64,000 nt of DNA from JAZDCJ01 sp036311985. Lineage in GTDB: Bacteria > Actinomycetota > Actinomycetes > Actinomycetales > Micrococcaceae. The notes beneath the pieces are model-generated. The model did no database searches. It was not told where the DNA came from and saw only the letters and a list, made by a program, of their open reading frames with translations. Location: NCBI RefSeq assembly GCF_036311985.1, contig NZ_JAZDCJ010000016.1; one strand, 5' to 3'. Positions 51,730-60,586 of this stretch are shown here, piece by piece (position 1 is the stretch's first letter; each line of letters starts with the position of its first letter). A program made the position numbers and the translations under genes.

Positions 51730-52620
51730 CTAGGCGCTCAGGGCGTCGGCGCCGGCCACGATTTCGGACAGTTCCTGCGTGATCTCCGCCTGGCGCGCGT
51801 TGTTGCGCAGCCGGGTGTACTTCTTGATCAGCTCGCTGGCGTTGTCCCCCGCGGACTTCATCGCCCGCTGGCGGGCGGCGAGCTCGGAGGCGGCAGCCTG
51901 CAGGAGGGCCGCGAAGATCCGCGACTCGATGTAGCGGGGCAGCAGCGCGTCGAGGACCTGTTCGGGTTCCGGCTCGTACTCGTAGAGCGGCAGCAGGTCC
52001 GATTCCTGGACGACGTCCTCCTCCACGACCTCCAGCGGCAGCAGTCGGATGACCGCGGGCTCCTGGACGACCATGGACTTGAACTGCGTGTAGACCACGT
52101 GGATCTCGTCCACGCCGCCTTCCTCGTAGGGCGTGTTGAACGCCTCGAGCAGGGCGGCGCCGATCTCGCGGGCGGTCTCGAACTCCGGGGCGTCCGTACC
52201 GCCGGTCCACACCTGCACGTACTCGCGGTCGCGGAAGTCGAAGTACGCCTGCGCCTTGCGGCCGACCAGGTAGTTCTTCACTTCCTTGCCCTCGCCGCGC
52301 AGCAGCTCGGCCAGGGCCTCGGCCTGCTTCAGGACGCTGGCGGAGTACGATCCGGCGAGCCCGCGGTCGGACGTCAGCACGAGGACCGCCGAACGCCGGA
52401 TGTGCTCCGGCTCGGTGGTCAGCGGGTGCTCGACCTCGGACTGCGATGCGACGGCGGAAACGGCACGGGTGATCGCATTGGCGTACGGCAGCGAGGCCGC
52501 GACGCGTCCACGCGCCTTGCCGATGCGGGAAGTGGCGATCAGTTCCATCGCCTTGAAGATCTTGCGCATCGACGACGTCGAGGAGATCTTCTGGCGGTAG
52601 ACCCGAATCTGGGCTCCCAT
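51730..52620 (-). CDS. atpG: ATP synthase F1 gamma subunit
   Basis: 296 residues. The rotor stalk: N-terminal RQKISSTSSMRKIFKAMELIATSRI and C-terminal AMKSAGDNASELIKKYTRLRNNARQAEITQELSEIV form the coiled coil; VLVLTSDRGLAGSYS is the conserved central motif. 69 bp after atpA. Confidence 0.96.
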   Translation of the reverse strand: MGAQIRVYRQKISSTSSMRKIFKAMELIATSRIGKARGRVAASLPYANAITRAVSAVASQSEVEHPLTTEPEHIRRSAVLVLTSDRGLAGSYSASVLKQAEALAELLRGEGKEVKNYLVGRKAQAYFDFRDREYVQVWTGGTDAPEFETAREIGAALLEAFNTPYEEGGVDEIHVVYTQFKSMVVQEPAVIRLLPLEVVEEDVVQESDLLPLYEYEPEPEQVLDALLPRYIESRIFAALLQAAASELAARQRAMKSAGDNASELIKKYTRLRNNARQAEITQELSEIVAGADALSA

Positions 52621-52689
52621 GTTTATCCTTTCCTTGCCCTGGGGCGGGGCGGCCGGCGGCTCACGCCGGCCACCCCGCCGTCAGGGGCG

Positions 52690-54327
52690 TCAGCGCTTCT
52701 GCCGGACGATCTTCTCTTGGTCCACGGACTCTTCGCCCAGGGCGTCGTGCTCCTCGTGGCCGGCGGCGACCAGCTTGTCGTCGCCCTCCCCGAAGAAGCC
52801 CTTCTTGAAGTCCTCGATCGACGCCTTCAGCGCATCGACGGTGGACTCCTCGAGCTTGTTCGTCTGTGCGATCGTGTTCAGCACGTCCGTGCGGTGGCGC
52901 AGGTACTCGATGAACTCGCCCTCGAAGCGGCGCACGTCCTCGACGGGCACGTTGTCGAGGTAGCCGTTGGTACCGGCCCACACGGAGACGACCTGGTCCT
53001 CGACGGCGAACGGGGCGTACTGCCCCTGCTTGAGCAGCTCCATGAGACGGGCGCCGCGGGTCAGCTGCTGGCGCGACGCGGCGTCCAGGTCGGACGCGAA
53101 CATCGCGAACGCCTGCATGTCGCGGTACTGGGCCAGCTCGAGCTTCAGCGTGCCGGAGACCTGCTTCATGGCCTTGACCTGCGCGGCACCGCCGACGCGG
53201 GACACCGAGACGCCGACGTCGACCGCCGGGCGCTGGTTGGCGTTGAAGAGGTCCGACTGCAGGAAGATCTGCCCGTCGGTGATGGAGATGACGTTCGTCG
53301 GGATGTAGGCCGAGACATCGTTGGCCTTGGTCTCGATGATCGGCAGGCCGGTCATCGAACCCGCGCCGAGCTCGTCGGAGAGCTTGGCGCAACGCTCCAG
53401 GAGGCGGGAGTGCAGGTAGAACACGTCGCCCGGGTAGGCCTCGCGTCCCGGCGGACGGCGGAGCAGCAGGGAGACGGCACGGTAGGCCTCGGCCTGCTTG
53501 GACAGGTCGTCGAAGATGATGAGGACGTGCTTGCCCCCGTACATCCAGTGCTGGCCGATCGCGGAGCCCGCGTACGGTGCCAGGTACTTGAAGCCGGCCG
53601 GATCGGAGGCCGGGGAGGCGACGATCGTCGTGTACTCCAGGGCGCCGTGGTCCTCCAGCGTCTGGCGGACGGCCGCGATCGTGGAGGCCTTCTGGCCGAT
53701 CGCGACGTAGACGCAGCGGACCTGCTTGGAGACATCGCCCGAAGCCCAGTTGGCCTTCTGGTTGATGATCGTGTCCACGGCGATGGCGGTCTTGCCGGTC
53801 TGGCGGTCGCCGATGATCAGCTGGCGCTGGCCGCGGCCGATCGGGATCATGGCGTCGATGGCCTTGAGCCCGGTCTGGAGCGGCTCGTGGACCGACTTGC
53901 GCTGGGTCACGCCCGGAGCCTGGAGCTCCAGCGCGCGGCGCCCCTCGGCCTGGATGTCGCCCAGGTCGTCGATGGGGGTGCCGAGCGGGTCGACCACGCG
54001 GCCGAGGAAGGCGTCGCCGACGGGAACGGAGAGGATCTCCCCCGTGCGGTGCACTTCCTGGCCCTCTTCGATGCCCGTGAAGTCACCCAGGACCACGACG
54101 CCGATTTCGCGGGTGTCGAGGTTCTGGGCCAGGCCCAGCGTTCCGTCTTCGAAACGCAGCAATTCGTTGGCCATGACGGAGGGGAGGCCCTCCACCTTGG
54201 CGATGCCGTCGCTTGCCGTGGTGACCCGGCCGACCTCGACGCGCTGCGCGGTGCCCGGTTCGTAGGACGCCGCGAAGTCGGTCAAGGCATTGCGGACGTC
54301 GTCGGCGTTGATGGTCAATTCGGCCAT
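52690..54327 (-). CDS. atpA: ATP synthase F1 alpha subunit
   Basis: 545 residues. Non-catalytic nucleotide-binding subunit with Walker A GDRQTGKTAIA, VYVAIGQKAS, VLIIFDDLSKQAEAYR and SVSRVGGAAQ. The C terminus carries a charged extension (EEHDALGEESVDQEKIV), common in Actinobacteria. 101 bp after atpH. Confidence 0.97.
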   Translation of the reverse strand: MAELTINADDVRNALTDFAASYEPGTAQRVEVGRVTTASDGIAKVEGLPSVMANELLRFEDGTLGLAQNLDTREIGVVVLGDFTGIEEGQEVHRTGEILSVPVGDAFLGRVVDPLGTPIDDLGDIQAEGRRALELQAPGVTQRKSVHEPLQTGLKAIDAMIPIGRGQRQLIIGDRQTGKTAIAVDTIINQKANWASGDVSKQVRCVYVAIGQKASTIAAVRQTLEDHGALEYTTIVASPASDPAGFKYLAPYAGSAIGQHWMYGGKHVLIIFDDLSKQAEAYRAVSLLLRRPPGREAYPGDVFYLHSRLLERCAKLSDELGAGSMTGLPIIETKANDVSAYIPTNVISITDGQIFLQSDLFNANQRPAVDVGVSVSRVGGAAQVKAMKQVSGTLKLELAQYRDMQAFAMFASDLDAASRQQLTRGARLMELLKQGQYAPFAVEDQVVSVWAGTNGYLDNVPVEDVRRFEGEFIEYLRHRTDVLNTIAQTNKLEESTVDALKASIEDFKKGFFGEGDDKLVAAGHEEHDALGEESVDQEKIVRQKR

Positions 54328-54428
54328 CTGCAGTCCCTGCTCTCCTGTGTTGTGATCACCGCGCGGTCCGCGCAGTGAACGATGTGTGGTTCAGTCTATG
54401 GTTCGGCCGGGCTGTTCCGCGGTGCGGA

Positions 54429-55244
54429 TCAGCCGGCCAGCCTGCGGCGGAGTTCGCTGAGGCGGGTTGCCGCGCTCGCGTCGACGACCTCGTCGCCGAC
54501 TTCCACGCGGATGCCCCCGACCAAGGTCGGATCGACGGTGACATTGATCTTCAGGTCGCGGCCGTAGAGCCGATTGAGGCCGGACTGCAGCCGTGCGACC
54601 TGTTCGCCGGTCAACGGACGGGTGACGCTGACGTTCGCGATCCACCGCTGCTGGCGCTTGGCCACCAGTTCAAGGAACCGCTGCACCAGGGCGCCGGGCT
54701 TGAGCCCGCGGGGGGCGGCCACCGCCTGCCGGATCAGCGTCTTCGCCGCGTCGGACGCGTGCGGGACGAGCTTGAGGGCCAGGGCCGTCTTGGCCTCCGC
54801 CCCCGCCTGCGGCTCGTCGAGCGCGCGCTGCAGCTCATGACTGGAACCGACGACCTGGGTGAACTGGAGCAGCTCACCCTCCAGGGCCTCCAGTCCCTCG
54901 GGACCGTTGCCCTGGCGTTCCGCATAGGAGACCGCGGCCGTCGCGGCCAGGATCTCCAGTGCGTCCCCGATGTCACGCGCCGAGCGCCAGCGCGATGCGG
55001 CGAGGTCCGCGGCGGTGGATTCGGCGAGAGCCGAGACCTTGCCGCCGACGAGCCGCGACACCAGCGCGGCCTTCTCCTTGCCGTCACGCGTCGGATCAGT
55101 CAGGGCACGGCGCAGGCCGGCGTTGCCGTCCAGCGTGCCCAGGATGCCAAAGAGGTCCTCCGCCAGGGACAGGTCCGCCGTTGCCAGCTTGGGCTCCAGC
55201 TCGGCCTGCGCCGCGGCCAGTGACTCGCTCGATACGCCTGCCAT
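54429..55244 (-). CDS. atpH: ATP synthase F1 delta subunit
   Basis: 271 residues, the longer actinobacterial form. It links F1 to the b stalk. C-terminal motifs: NVSVTRPLTGEQVARLQ and DPTLVGGIRVEVGDEVVDAS. The ATG at 55244 overlaps the atpF stop by one base (TAATG). Confidence 0.94.
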   Translation of the reverse strand: MAGVSSESLAAAQAELEPKLATADLSLAEDLFGILGTLDGNAGLRRALTDPTRDGKEKAALVSRLVGGKVSALAESTAADLAASRWRSARDIGDALEILAATAAVSYAERQGNGPEGLEALEGELLQFTQVVGSSHELQRALDEPQAGAEAKTALALKLVPHASDAAKTLIRQAVAAPRGLKPGALVQRFLELVAKRQQRWIANVSVTRPLTGEQVARLQSGLNRLYGRDLKINVTVDPTLVGGIRVEVGDEVVDASAATRLSELRRRLAG

Positions 55245-55795
55245 TAGTTCGATGCACCTGCACTCTGCTGGGACTCGAGGTCGGCCAGGAAGCGGTCGAC
55301 CACGCGCGCGGAGCGTGCGTCGTCCTGCAGCGACTCGCCGACGATCTTGCCCGCGAGCTCGGTCGCCAGGGTGCCGACCTCGCTGCGGAGGGAAGCCACG
55401 GCGGCCGTGCGCTCGGCCTCGATCTGGACGTGGGCCTGCTCGGTGATGCGGGCCGACTCGGCGGCCGCCTTCTCCTTGAGCTCGGCCAGGATCTTGGCGC
55501 CTTCGGCACGGGCTTCCTCGCGGATGCGATTGGCCTCGGTGCGGGCGTCGGTCAGCTGCTGCTTGTACTCCTCGAGCGCGGCATTGGCCTCGGCCTGGGC
55601 GGCCTCCGCCTTCGCGATGCCGCCCTCGATCGCCGCGGAGCGCTCTTCGTACGTCTTCTCGAACGCCGGGACGACGAACTTGTTCACAATGAACAGCAGG
55701 ATCGCGAAGCCGAGGACGGTGACCAGGATTTCCCACCAGTTCGGGACCAGCGGGTTGGCACCCTCAGCGGCCGCGAGAATGACTGCGTTGTTCAT
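55244..55795 (-). CDS. atpF: ATP synthase Fo b subunit
   Basis: 183 residues. One N-terminal membrane helix (WEILVTVLGFAILLFIVNKF) and a long charged coiled coil (SAAIEGGIAKAEAAQAEANAALEEY) that forms the peripheral stalk. Between atpE and atpH in the operon. Confidence 0.95.
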   Translation of the reverse strand: MNNAVILAAAEGANPLVPNWWEILVTVLGFAILLFIVNKFVVPAFEKTYEERSAAIEGGIAKAEAAQAEANAALEEYKQQLTDARTEANRIREEARAEGAKILAELKEKAAAESARITEQAHVQIEAERTAAVASLRSEVGTLATELAGKIVGESLQDDARSARVVDRFLADLESQQSAGASN

Positions 55796-55846
55796 TTTTC
55801 ACCCGTCTTTCTATTGCCAGTGCCTACGGAAACCGGTCAGCGGACG

Positions 55847-56062
55847 CTAGGCGCCGATGACGAAGGCGAAGACCAGGCCGAGGATGGCGAGTGCTTCGGT
55901 GAACGCGAGGCCCATGAAGGCCAGCGGCTGCAGGACGCGCTGGGCCTCCGGCTGGCGGGCGACGCCGTTGATGAAGGCCGCGAACACCAGGCCGACGCCG
56001 ATGCCGCCGCCGATGGCGGAGAGACCGTAGCCGATGAGGTTGAGGGAACCGTGGATTTCCAT
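55847..56062 (-). CDS. atpE: ATP synthase Fo c subunit
   Basis: 71 residues. Two membrane helices with the glycine-rich GYGLSAIGGGIGVGL and the loop ARQPE. The proton-binding residue is E56 in AFTEALAI. The sequence lacks the usual Na+ ligand pattern, so proton coupling is expected. Confidence 0.96.
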   Translation of the reverse strand: MEIHGSLNLIGYGLSAIGGGIGVGLVFAAFINGVARQPEAQRVLQPLAFMGLAFTEALAILGLVFAFVIGA

Positions 56063-56153
56063 TGTTTTCCTTTCAAGATGCCGGTGCGGTGCCCGACAGG
56101 TTGTGAGTTAATGTCGACCCCCCGGTGGCGTGGGGGGACAGCTGTGGTGGACC

Positions 56154-56960
56154 CTAGTGGGCCTCGGAGATGGAGCCCTGGATGTAGACCGCCGTGAGGA
56201 GGACGAACACGTACGCCTGCAGCAGCTGGATGAAGACCTCGAAGAGGAACATGCCGATGCCGCCGGCCATGGTCAGCACGCCGAGGACCGGCATCAGGCC
56301 GGAGGTCTGGGTCAGCAGGAAGGCCGATCCCGAGGCGGCGAGGGCGATGATCATGTGGCCCGAGAGCATGGTCGCGAAGAGACGGAGGCTGTGCGTGACC
56401 GGACGGACGAGGAACGTGGAGACGATCTCGATCAGCACGACGGGCAGCAGGAAGGCCTTCGGCACGCCCGACGGGACGACGGCGACCTTGAAGTAGCCGA
56501 TGCCGTGGGTCTTGATGCCGAGGTAGATCCAGTAGAAGTAGACGATGCCGGCCAGCGCGTAGGCCGTGCCCACGTGGGAGGTGGTCGGCAGCTGGATGAA
56601 CGGCACGGAGCCGAAGAAGTTGTTCACCAGGATGAAGAAGAACAGCGTCACGAGCAACGGGACGAAGGGCTTGAAGTCCCGTTCGCCGATCAGGTCCTTG
56701 CCGATCGAGTTGCGGACGAAGTTGTAGCTTCCCTCACCGAGGAACTGGAACTTCCCGGGGACCAGCTGGCGGCGGCGCGAGGCCGCGACGAGGAACCAGG
56801 AGATCAGGGCGACGGAGAGGAGGACCAGCAGCATCTGCTTGCCGAAGCCCGTCCCGTAATCCGCCCCCCACGGAAGGATGTCGGGAAGATGCAAGTCTTC
56901 GATGGCTGGCGGAACGAACCCGCCTTCTTGGGGGGCCGCCTGAAGCGCAAGCGCGATCAA
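56154..56960 (-). CDS. atpB: ATP synthase Fo a subunit
   Basis: 268 residues with five or six membrane helices. The essential arginine is in HSLRLFATMLSGHMI; FFFILVNNFFGSVPF is also conserved. The first codon appears to be TTG (56958-56960) after GAGAGGAAAC; the next ATG lies inside the first helix and would be too short. Confidence 0.95.
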   Translation of the reverse strand: MIALALQAAPQEGGFVPPAIEDLHLPDILPWGADYGTGFGKQMLLVLLSVALISWFLVAASRRRQLVPGKFQFLGEGSYNFVRNSIGKDLIGERDFKPFVPLLVTLFFFILVNNFFGSVPFIQLPTTSHVGTAYALAGIVYFYWIYLGIKTHGIGYFKVAVVPSGVPKAFLLPVVLIEIVSTFLVRPVTHSLRLFATMLSGHMIIALAASGSAFLLTQTSGLMPVLGVLTMAGGIGMFLFEVFIQLLQAYVFVLLTAVYIQGSISEAH

Positions 56961-57053
56961 CGCGTTTCCTCTCTGCAGTGTCCGTCTTTGGGCATCTCGG
57001 CCGGGCCGCGTCGGCGGCGTCCTGCCGTATCAAGTTGTAGGGCTGTTACGGGG

Positions 57054-57287
57054 TCATTCGTCGGCCTGCCGGGAGGCATGGGCCTTGCGGTGTTGGTGGG
57101 CTAGGTAGAACCCGGAACCGGCACCCAGAACCGCGCCCGCGATCATGATCCAGTGGGCATGCAACAGGTAATCCAGCCCCCACCCTATCAAACCGAAGGC
57201 TATGATCCCGCCAAGGATGTAGTTGATGTACTCGCGGGTCCAGGAGCCGTTGACGGGCTCGCGGGACACCGGGTCAAGCCGCGCCAC
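57054..57287 (-). CDS. AtpZ/AtpI-like small membrane protein
   Basis: 77 residues with two membrane helices (NYILGGIIAFGLIGWGLDYLL, WIMIAGAVLGAGSGFYL). AtpZ/AtpI-type proteins assist assembly of the c ring or cation supply. The GTG at 57287 follows GGGAGG and overlaps the upstream gene by 14 bp. First gene directly before atpB. Confidence 0.75.
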   Translation of the reverse strand: MARLDPVSREPVNGSWTREYINYILGGIIAFGLIGWGLDYLLHAHWIMIAGAVLGAGSGFYLAHQHRKAHASRQADE

Positions 57288-57795
57288 GGGAGCCTCCCGG
57301 GGACGTCTCGGGCTCGGGGTCCGCGTAGAGCTGGAAGCGCTGGCGCGAGAAGACCACCATTTCCGTGGCCTGCCAGACGACGACCATGGCCACGGCCGAG
57401 ACGAGGAACCAGGTTCCGTCGATCCAGGACGGCACGCCGAGGCCGAAGACCAGCGCGCCGAATCCGACGACCTTGACGACGTAGCCGACGACGAAGGCCG
57501 AAAGGGCCGCCGAGGGATTGCGCCGCCCGACGACATGTCCGATCACCAGCGTGATGCCGAAGAAGACGACGACGAGTGCGGCGCCGGCGAGGACGCTCGG
57601 CACGGCGGCCGGCCCTGCGGCGATGGCCGCGACGACCGCCACGAGGACGGTCAGTGCGGCTCCGACGAGGGAGCAGCGGCGGAGCATCCCGAGCCAGGGC
57701 TGCGGGGTCTCCCCCGAGGCCCGGAGCATGTCCGGTCCCCCCTGCGTGCTGGCGTGCTGCGTCATCCGCGTCCCGTCGCTGTCGTGCTCTGGCAT
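57274..57795 (-). CDS. ATP synthase subunit I-like membrane protein
   Basis: 173 residues with about four membrane helices (LVGAALTVLVAVVAAIAAG, VPSVLAGAALVVVFFGITLVIG, SAFVVGYVVKVVGFGALV, WFLVSAVAMVVVW), the layout of AtpI-type proteins at the start of atp operons. The first ~40 residues are hydrophilic. The assignment is from position and topology. Confidence 0.7.
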   Translation of the reverse strand: MPEHDSDGTRMTQHASTQGGPDMLRASGETPQPWLGMLRRCSLVGAALTVLVAVVAAIAAGPAAVPSVLAGAALVVVFFGITLVIGHVVGRRNPSAALSAFVVGYVVKVVGFGALVFGLGVPSWIDGTWFLVSAVAMVVVWQATEMVVFSRQRFQLYADPEPETSPGGSRGAA

Positions 57796-57844
57796 GTCCG
57801 TGGCTCCCGAGGGCCGTGTTGAATTCTACACGAGATAGAACGGG

Positions 57845-58948
57845 CTAGCGCGACCGCGTCCGCCGGATCCACGGATGCAGCGTGAGGTAGGCGGCGCCCA
57901 GCAGGAGCAGCCCCCAGACCGTGAGCAGGATCCCCGTGTGGAGCTGTTTGAAGATGAAGGACACGGAGCCGAAGGCGATGAGCGCGGACCACAGGTAGAG
58001 GAGGCAGACGGCCTGGCGCTGGGTGTAGCCGCCGTCGACGAGCTTGTGGTGCAGGTGCCCCCGGTCCGCCGAGAACGGGGAGCGTCCCCTCGCCGTCCTC
58101 CGGATGACGGCGAGGGCCAGGTCCAGGAGCGGAAGCATGATGACCGCCACGGGCAGCAGGATCGGCATGTAGGCGGGGACGTTGCGGAAGCGGTAGCCCT
58201 CCTGGGCCCCGACGTCGGCCGTGACGGCGATGGCCGCGACGGACATGAGCAGGCCGATGATGAGCGCCCCGGACTCCCCCATGAAGATCTTGGCCGGATG
58301 GAAGTTGTGCGGCAGGAAGCCCAGGCAGGCCCCCAGCAACAGGGCCATGAGCATGGCCGAGAAGTTGGAGTGGTCGAACTGGTTGATGGTCCTCGAGAGC
58401 GTGTAGCAGTAGACGAAGAACGCGGCCGCCCCGATCCCCGCCATCCCGGCGGCGAGCCCGTCGAGCCCGTCGACGAAGTTGATGGCGTTCATGGTCAGCA
58501 CCACGAGCAGCACGGTGAGCGCGGTCTGCATCGGCCCGTCGGGGAGCCTGATCCAGCCCACTGGCATCGCCTCGAGCCGGATGCCCGAGCCCGCCACGAC
58601 GAGCCCGATCGCCGTCTGCCCGGCGAGCTTGTAGTACCAGCGGAGGTCCCAGACGTCATCGGCCACGCCGAGCACGAGGACGAGCACGGCCGCCGTGGCC
58701 ACCCCGAGCGCCGGCCCCGGATCGCGGAATGAGCCCGAGAGGAAATCGATCTGCGTGCCGGCACCGAGCCCGAGCAGGATCGCCGCGACCATGGCCACCC
58801 CGCCGAGCTTGGGGATGGGACGCTCGTGGACGTCGCGGTCACGCAACGGTGCCTCGACGAGGACCTTGAGGCCGATGCGGCGCATGAGCGGCGTCAGGAG
58901 GTACGACGTCGCGAAGGTGAGCCCCATCAGCAGAAGGTACATCCTCAT
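57845..58948 (-). CDS. UDP-GlcNAc:undecaprenyl-phosphate GlcNAc-1-P transferase (WecA/TagO-type)
   Basis: 367 residues with about 11 membrane segments. MraY/WecA motifs: PIPKLGGVAM, VADDVWDLRW (Mg2+-binding Asp pair), NAINFVDGLDGLAAG, FMGESGALIIG (MGES in place of MGDS) and DRGHLHHKLVDGGYTQRQAV. It starts lipid-linked wall-polymer synthesis. The ATG at 58948 overlaps the tsaC stop by 4 bp (ATGA). Confidence 0.9.
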   Translation of the reverse strand: MRMYLLLMGLTFATSYLLTPLMRRIGLKVLVEAPLRDRDVHERPIPKLGGVAMVAAILLGLGAGTQIDFLSGSFRDPGPALGVATAAVLVLVLGVADDVWDLRWYYKLAGQTAIGLVVAGSGIRLEAMPVGWIRLPDGPMQTALTVLLVVLTMNAINFVDGLDGLAAGMAGIGAAAFFVYCYTLSRTINQFDHSNFSAMLMALLLGACLGFLPHNFHPAKIFMGESGALIIGLLMSVAAIAVTADVGAQEGYRFRNVPAYMPILLPVAVIMLPLLDLALAVIRRTARGRSPFSADRGHLHHKLVDGGYTQRQAVCLLYLWSALIAFGSVSFIFKQLHTGILLTVWGLLLLGAAYLTLHPWIRRTRSR

Positions 58949-59697
58949 GGCGTGCGGCCGGCCGCCTCTTCCGACGCGTCGTCGGCGTCGTCGCCTCCGG
59001 TCAGCCCGTCCCCGGCAGCCGCGTCGGGTCCGGACGCGGAGCGCACGGAGGCGACGACCGAGCGGAGCCGCTCGAGCGGCAGGGCGCCTTCGCGGACGAC
59101 GACGGGTTCGGAGCCCGTGCAGTCGACGATGGTGGAGGGCAGCGCCTCGGCTCCCCCGGCGGGACGCTGCCCGTCCGAGAGGTAGACCTCGACCGATTCC
59201 CCGAGCTGCTCCTCGGCGTCGGCGGCGTCGACCGCGGCGGGGCGTCCGGACCGGTTCGCGGAGGAGACCGCGAGCGGTCCGACGGCGCGCAGCACCTCGA
59301 GCGCGAGCTCGTCGTCCGGCATGCGCAGGGCCACGGTGCCGCGGGTCTCGCCCAGGTCCCACGTCAGGGACGGCTGGGCCTGCAGGATCAGGGTCAGGGG
59401 TCCGGGCCAGAAGGCGCCCGCCAGGGCGCGCGCGTCGGCGCGCACGTCGACGGCCAACCCGTCGAGCGTCTCGGGGCGCGGGATCAGCACGGGCGGCGGC
59501 ATCGAGCGCCCGCGGCCCTTGGCCGCCAGGAGCGTGGCCACGGCCTGGGGCGAGAAGGCGTCGGCGGCAATGCCGTAGACGGTGTCGGTCGGCAGCACGA
59601 CGCATTGCCGGTCCTTCAGCGCCGTGGTCGCCGCCTCGATTCCAGCGGCGCGGTCGTCCGGGTCCTGGCAGTCAAAGCGTGAAGTCACGGTGTCCAT
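58945..59697 (-). CDS. Threonylcarbamoyl-AMP synthase (TsaC/Sua5)
   Basis: 250 residues. YrdC fold: CVVLPTDTVYGIAADAF, LLAAKGRGRSMPPPVLI, FWPGPLTLIL and GTVALRMPDDELA, SANRSGRPA. It makes the activated intermediate for t6A37 in ANN-decoding tRNAs. A ~40-residue Ala/Asp-rich tail replaces the Sua5 domain. Conserved neighbour of prmC. Confidence 0.93.
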   Translation of the reverse strand: MDTVTSRFDCQDPDDRAAGIEAATTALKDRQCVVLPTDTVYGIAADAFSPQAVATLLAAKGRGRSMPPPVLIPRPETLDGLAVDVRADARALAGAFWPGPLTLILQAQPSLTWDLGETRGTVALRMPDDELALEVLRAVGPLAVSSANRSGRPAAVDAADAEEQLGESVEVYLSDGQRPAGGAEALPSTIVDCTGSEPVVVREGALPLERLRSVVASVRSASGPDAAAGDGLTGGDDADDASEEAAGRTP

Positions 59698-59718
59698 TCT
59701 TCCATGTCGTCCCCCATG

Positions 59719-60582
59719 TCAGCGCAGAACCGCCGACGTCGCGCGCGCCCGTCCGGCCAGGTCCCGGTGGCCCAGGACGGACTCCCAGCAGCCGGCGTCC
59801 TCGAAGAGGGCCCGCGCGGAGAGGTCCTGCACCTCGGCGTGTTCCATGACCACGTAGCCGCCGGGCCGCAGGAGGCGGGCGGCCGATCGTTCGACGGCGG
59901 CCGGCAGCTCGAGCCCGGACGCGCCGCCGCCGTAGAGCGCCAGCTCGGGATCGTGGTCCCTGACCTCGGGGTCGACGGGGACCGCGCCGGCCGGGATGTA
60001 GGGGGGATTGCTGACGACGACGTCGACGGTCCCGTCCAGTTCCTCGAACGCCGTGCGCAGGTCCCCCTGCACGAGGTGGACGCCGTGCGGGGCGAGGTTC
60101 CGCTCGGCCCAGGCCAGGGCGAGCGGACTGAGCTCGACGGCGTGCACCTCCGCGCCGTCGACCTCGCTCGCGACCGCGGCGGCGAGGGCGCCCGAGCCGG
60201 TCCCGAGGTCCACGACGCGCACCACGCCGCCGGGGGCCCTCCGCTCGAGCGCGGCCTCGATCGCGAGCCGGGCGACCTCCTCGGTCTCCGGTCGGGGGAC
60301 GAAGACGCCGGGGCCCACCGCGAGCTCGAGGTGGCGGAAGTACGCCGTTCCGGTCAGGTGCTGCAGGGGCACGCGCGAGCAGCGCTCGGCGACGAGCCCG
60401 GCGAAGCCCTCGGGCTCGGGCGCGCCGGCGAGGGCGAGCGCCTGGAGCCGGCCGCGGCCCACCCCGGCCGCGTGGGCGGCGAGGAGCTCGGCGTCGACGC
60501 GTGGGGTGGGGACGCCCGCGGCCCGCAGCCGCCTCACGGCGTCGGCGAGGGCGCCGGCCAGGTCCCGCTCCGTTGCTGCCAC
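59719..60582 (-). CDS. prmC: Peptide chain release factor N5-glutamine methyltransferase
   Basis: 287 residues. It methylates the GGQ glutamine of release factors. SAM-binding VVDLGTGSGALA, catalytic NPPYIP, and N-terminal helical domain ending RVPLQHLTGTAYFRHLELAV. The GTG at 60582 lies 4 bp after prfA, whose product is its substrate. Confidence 0.95.
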   Translation of the reverse strand: MAATERDLAGALADAVRRLRAAGVPTPRVDAELLAAHAAGVGRGRLQALALAGAPEPEGFAGLVAERCSRVPLQHLTGTAYFRHLELAVGPGVFVPRPETEEVARLAIEAALERRAPGGVVRVVDLGTGSGALAAAVASEVDGAEVHAVELSPLALAWAERNLAPHGVHLVQGDLRTAFEELDGTVDVVVSNPPYIPAGAVPVDPEVRDHDPELALYGGGASGLELPAAVERSAARLLRPGGYVVMEHAEVQDLSARALFEDAGCWESVLGHRDLAGRARATSAVLR

Positions 60583-60586
60583 GGCC

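Noticed and set aside
58280..58300. MGES instead of MGDS in the WecA-like protein
   Set aside because: Glu/Asp variation at this motif occurs in actinobacterial members; other catalytic residues are intact.
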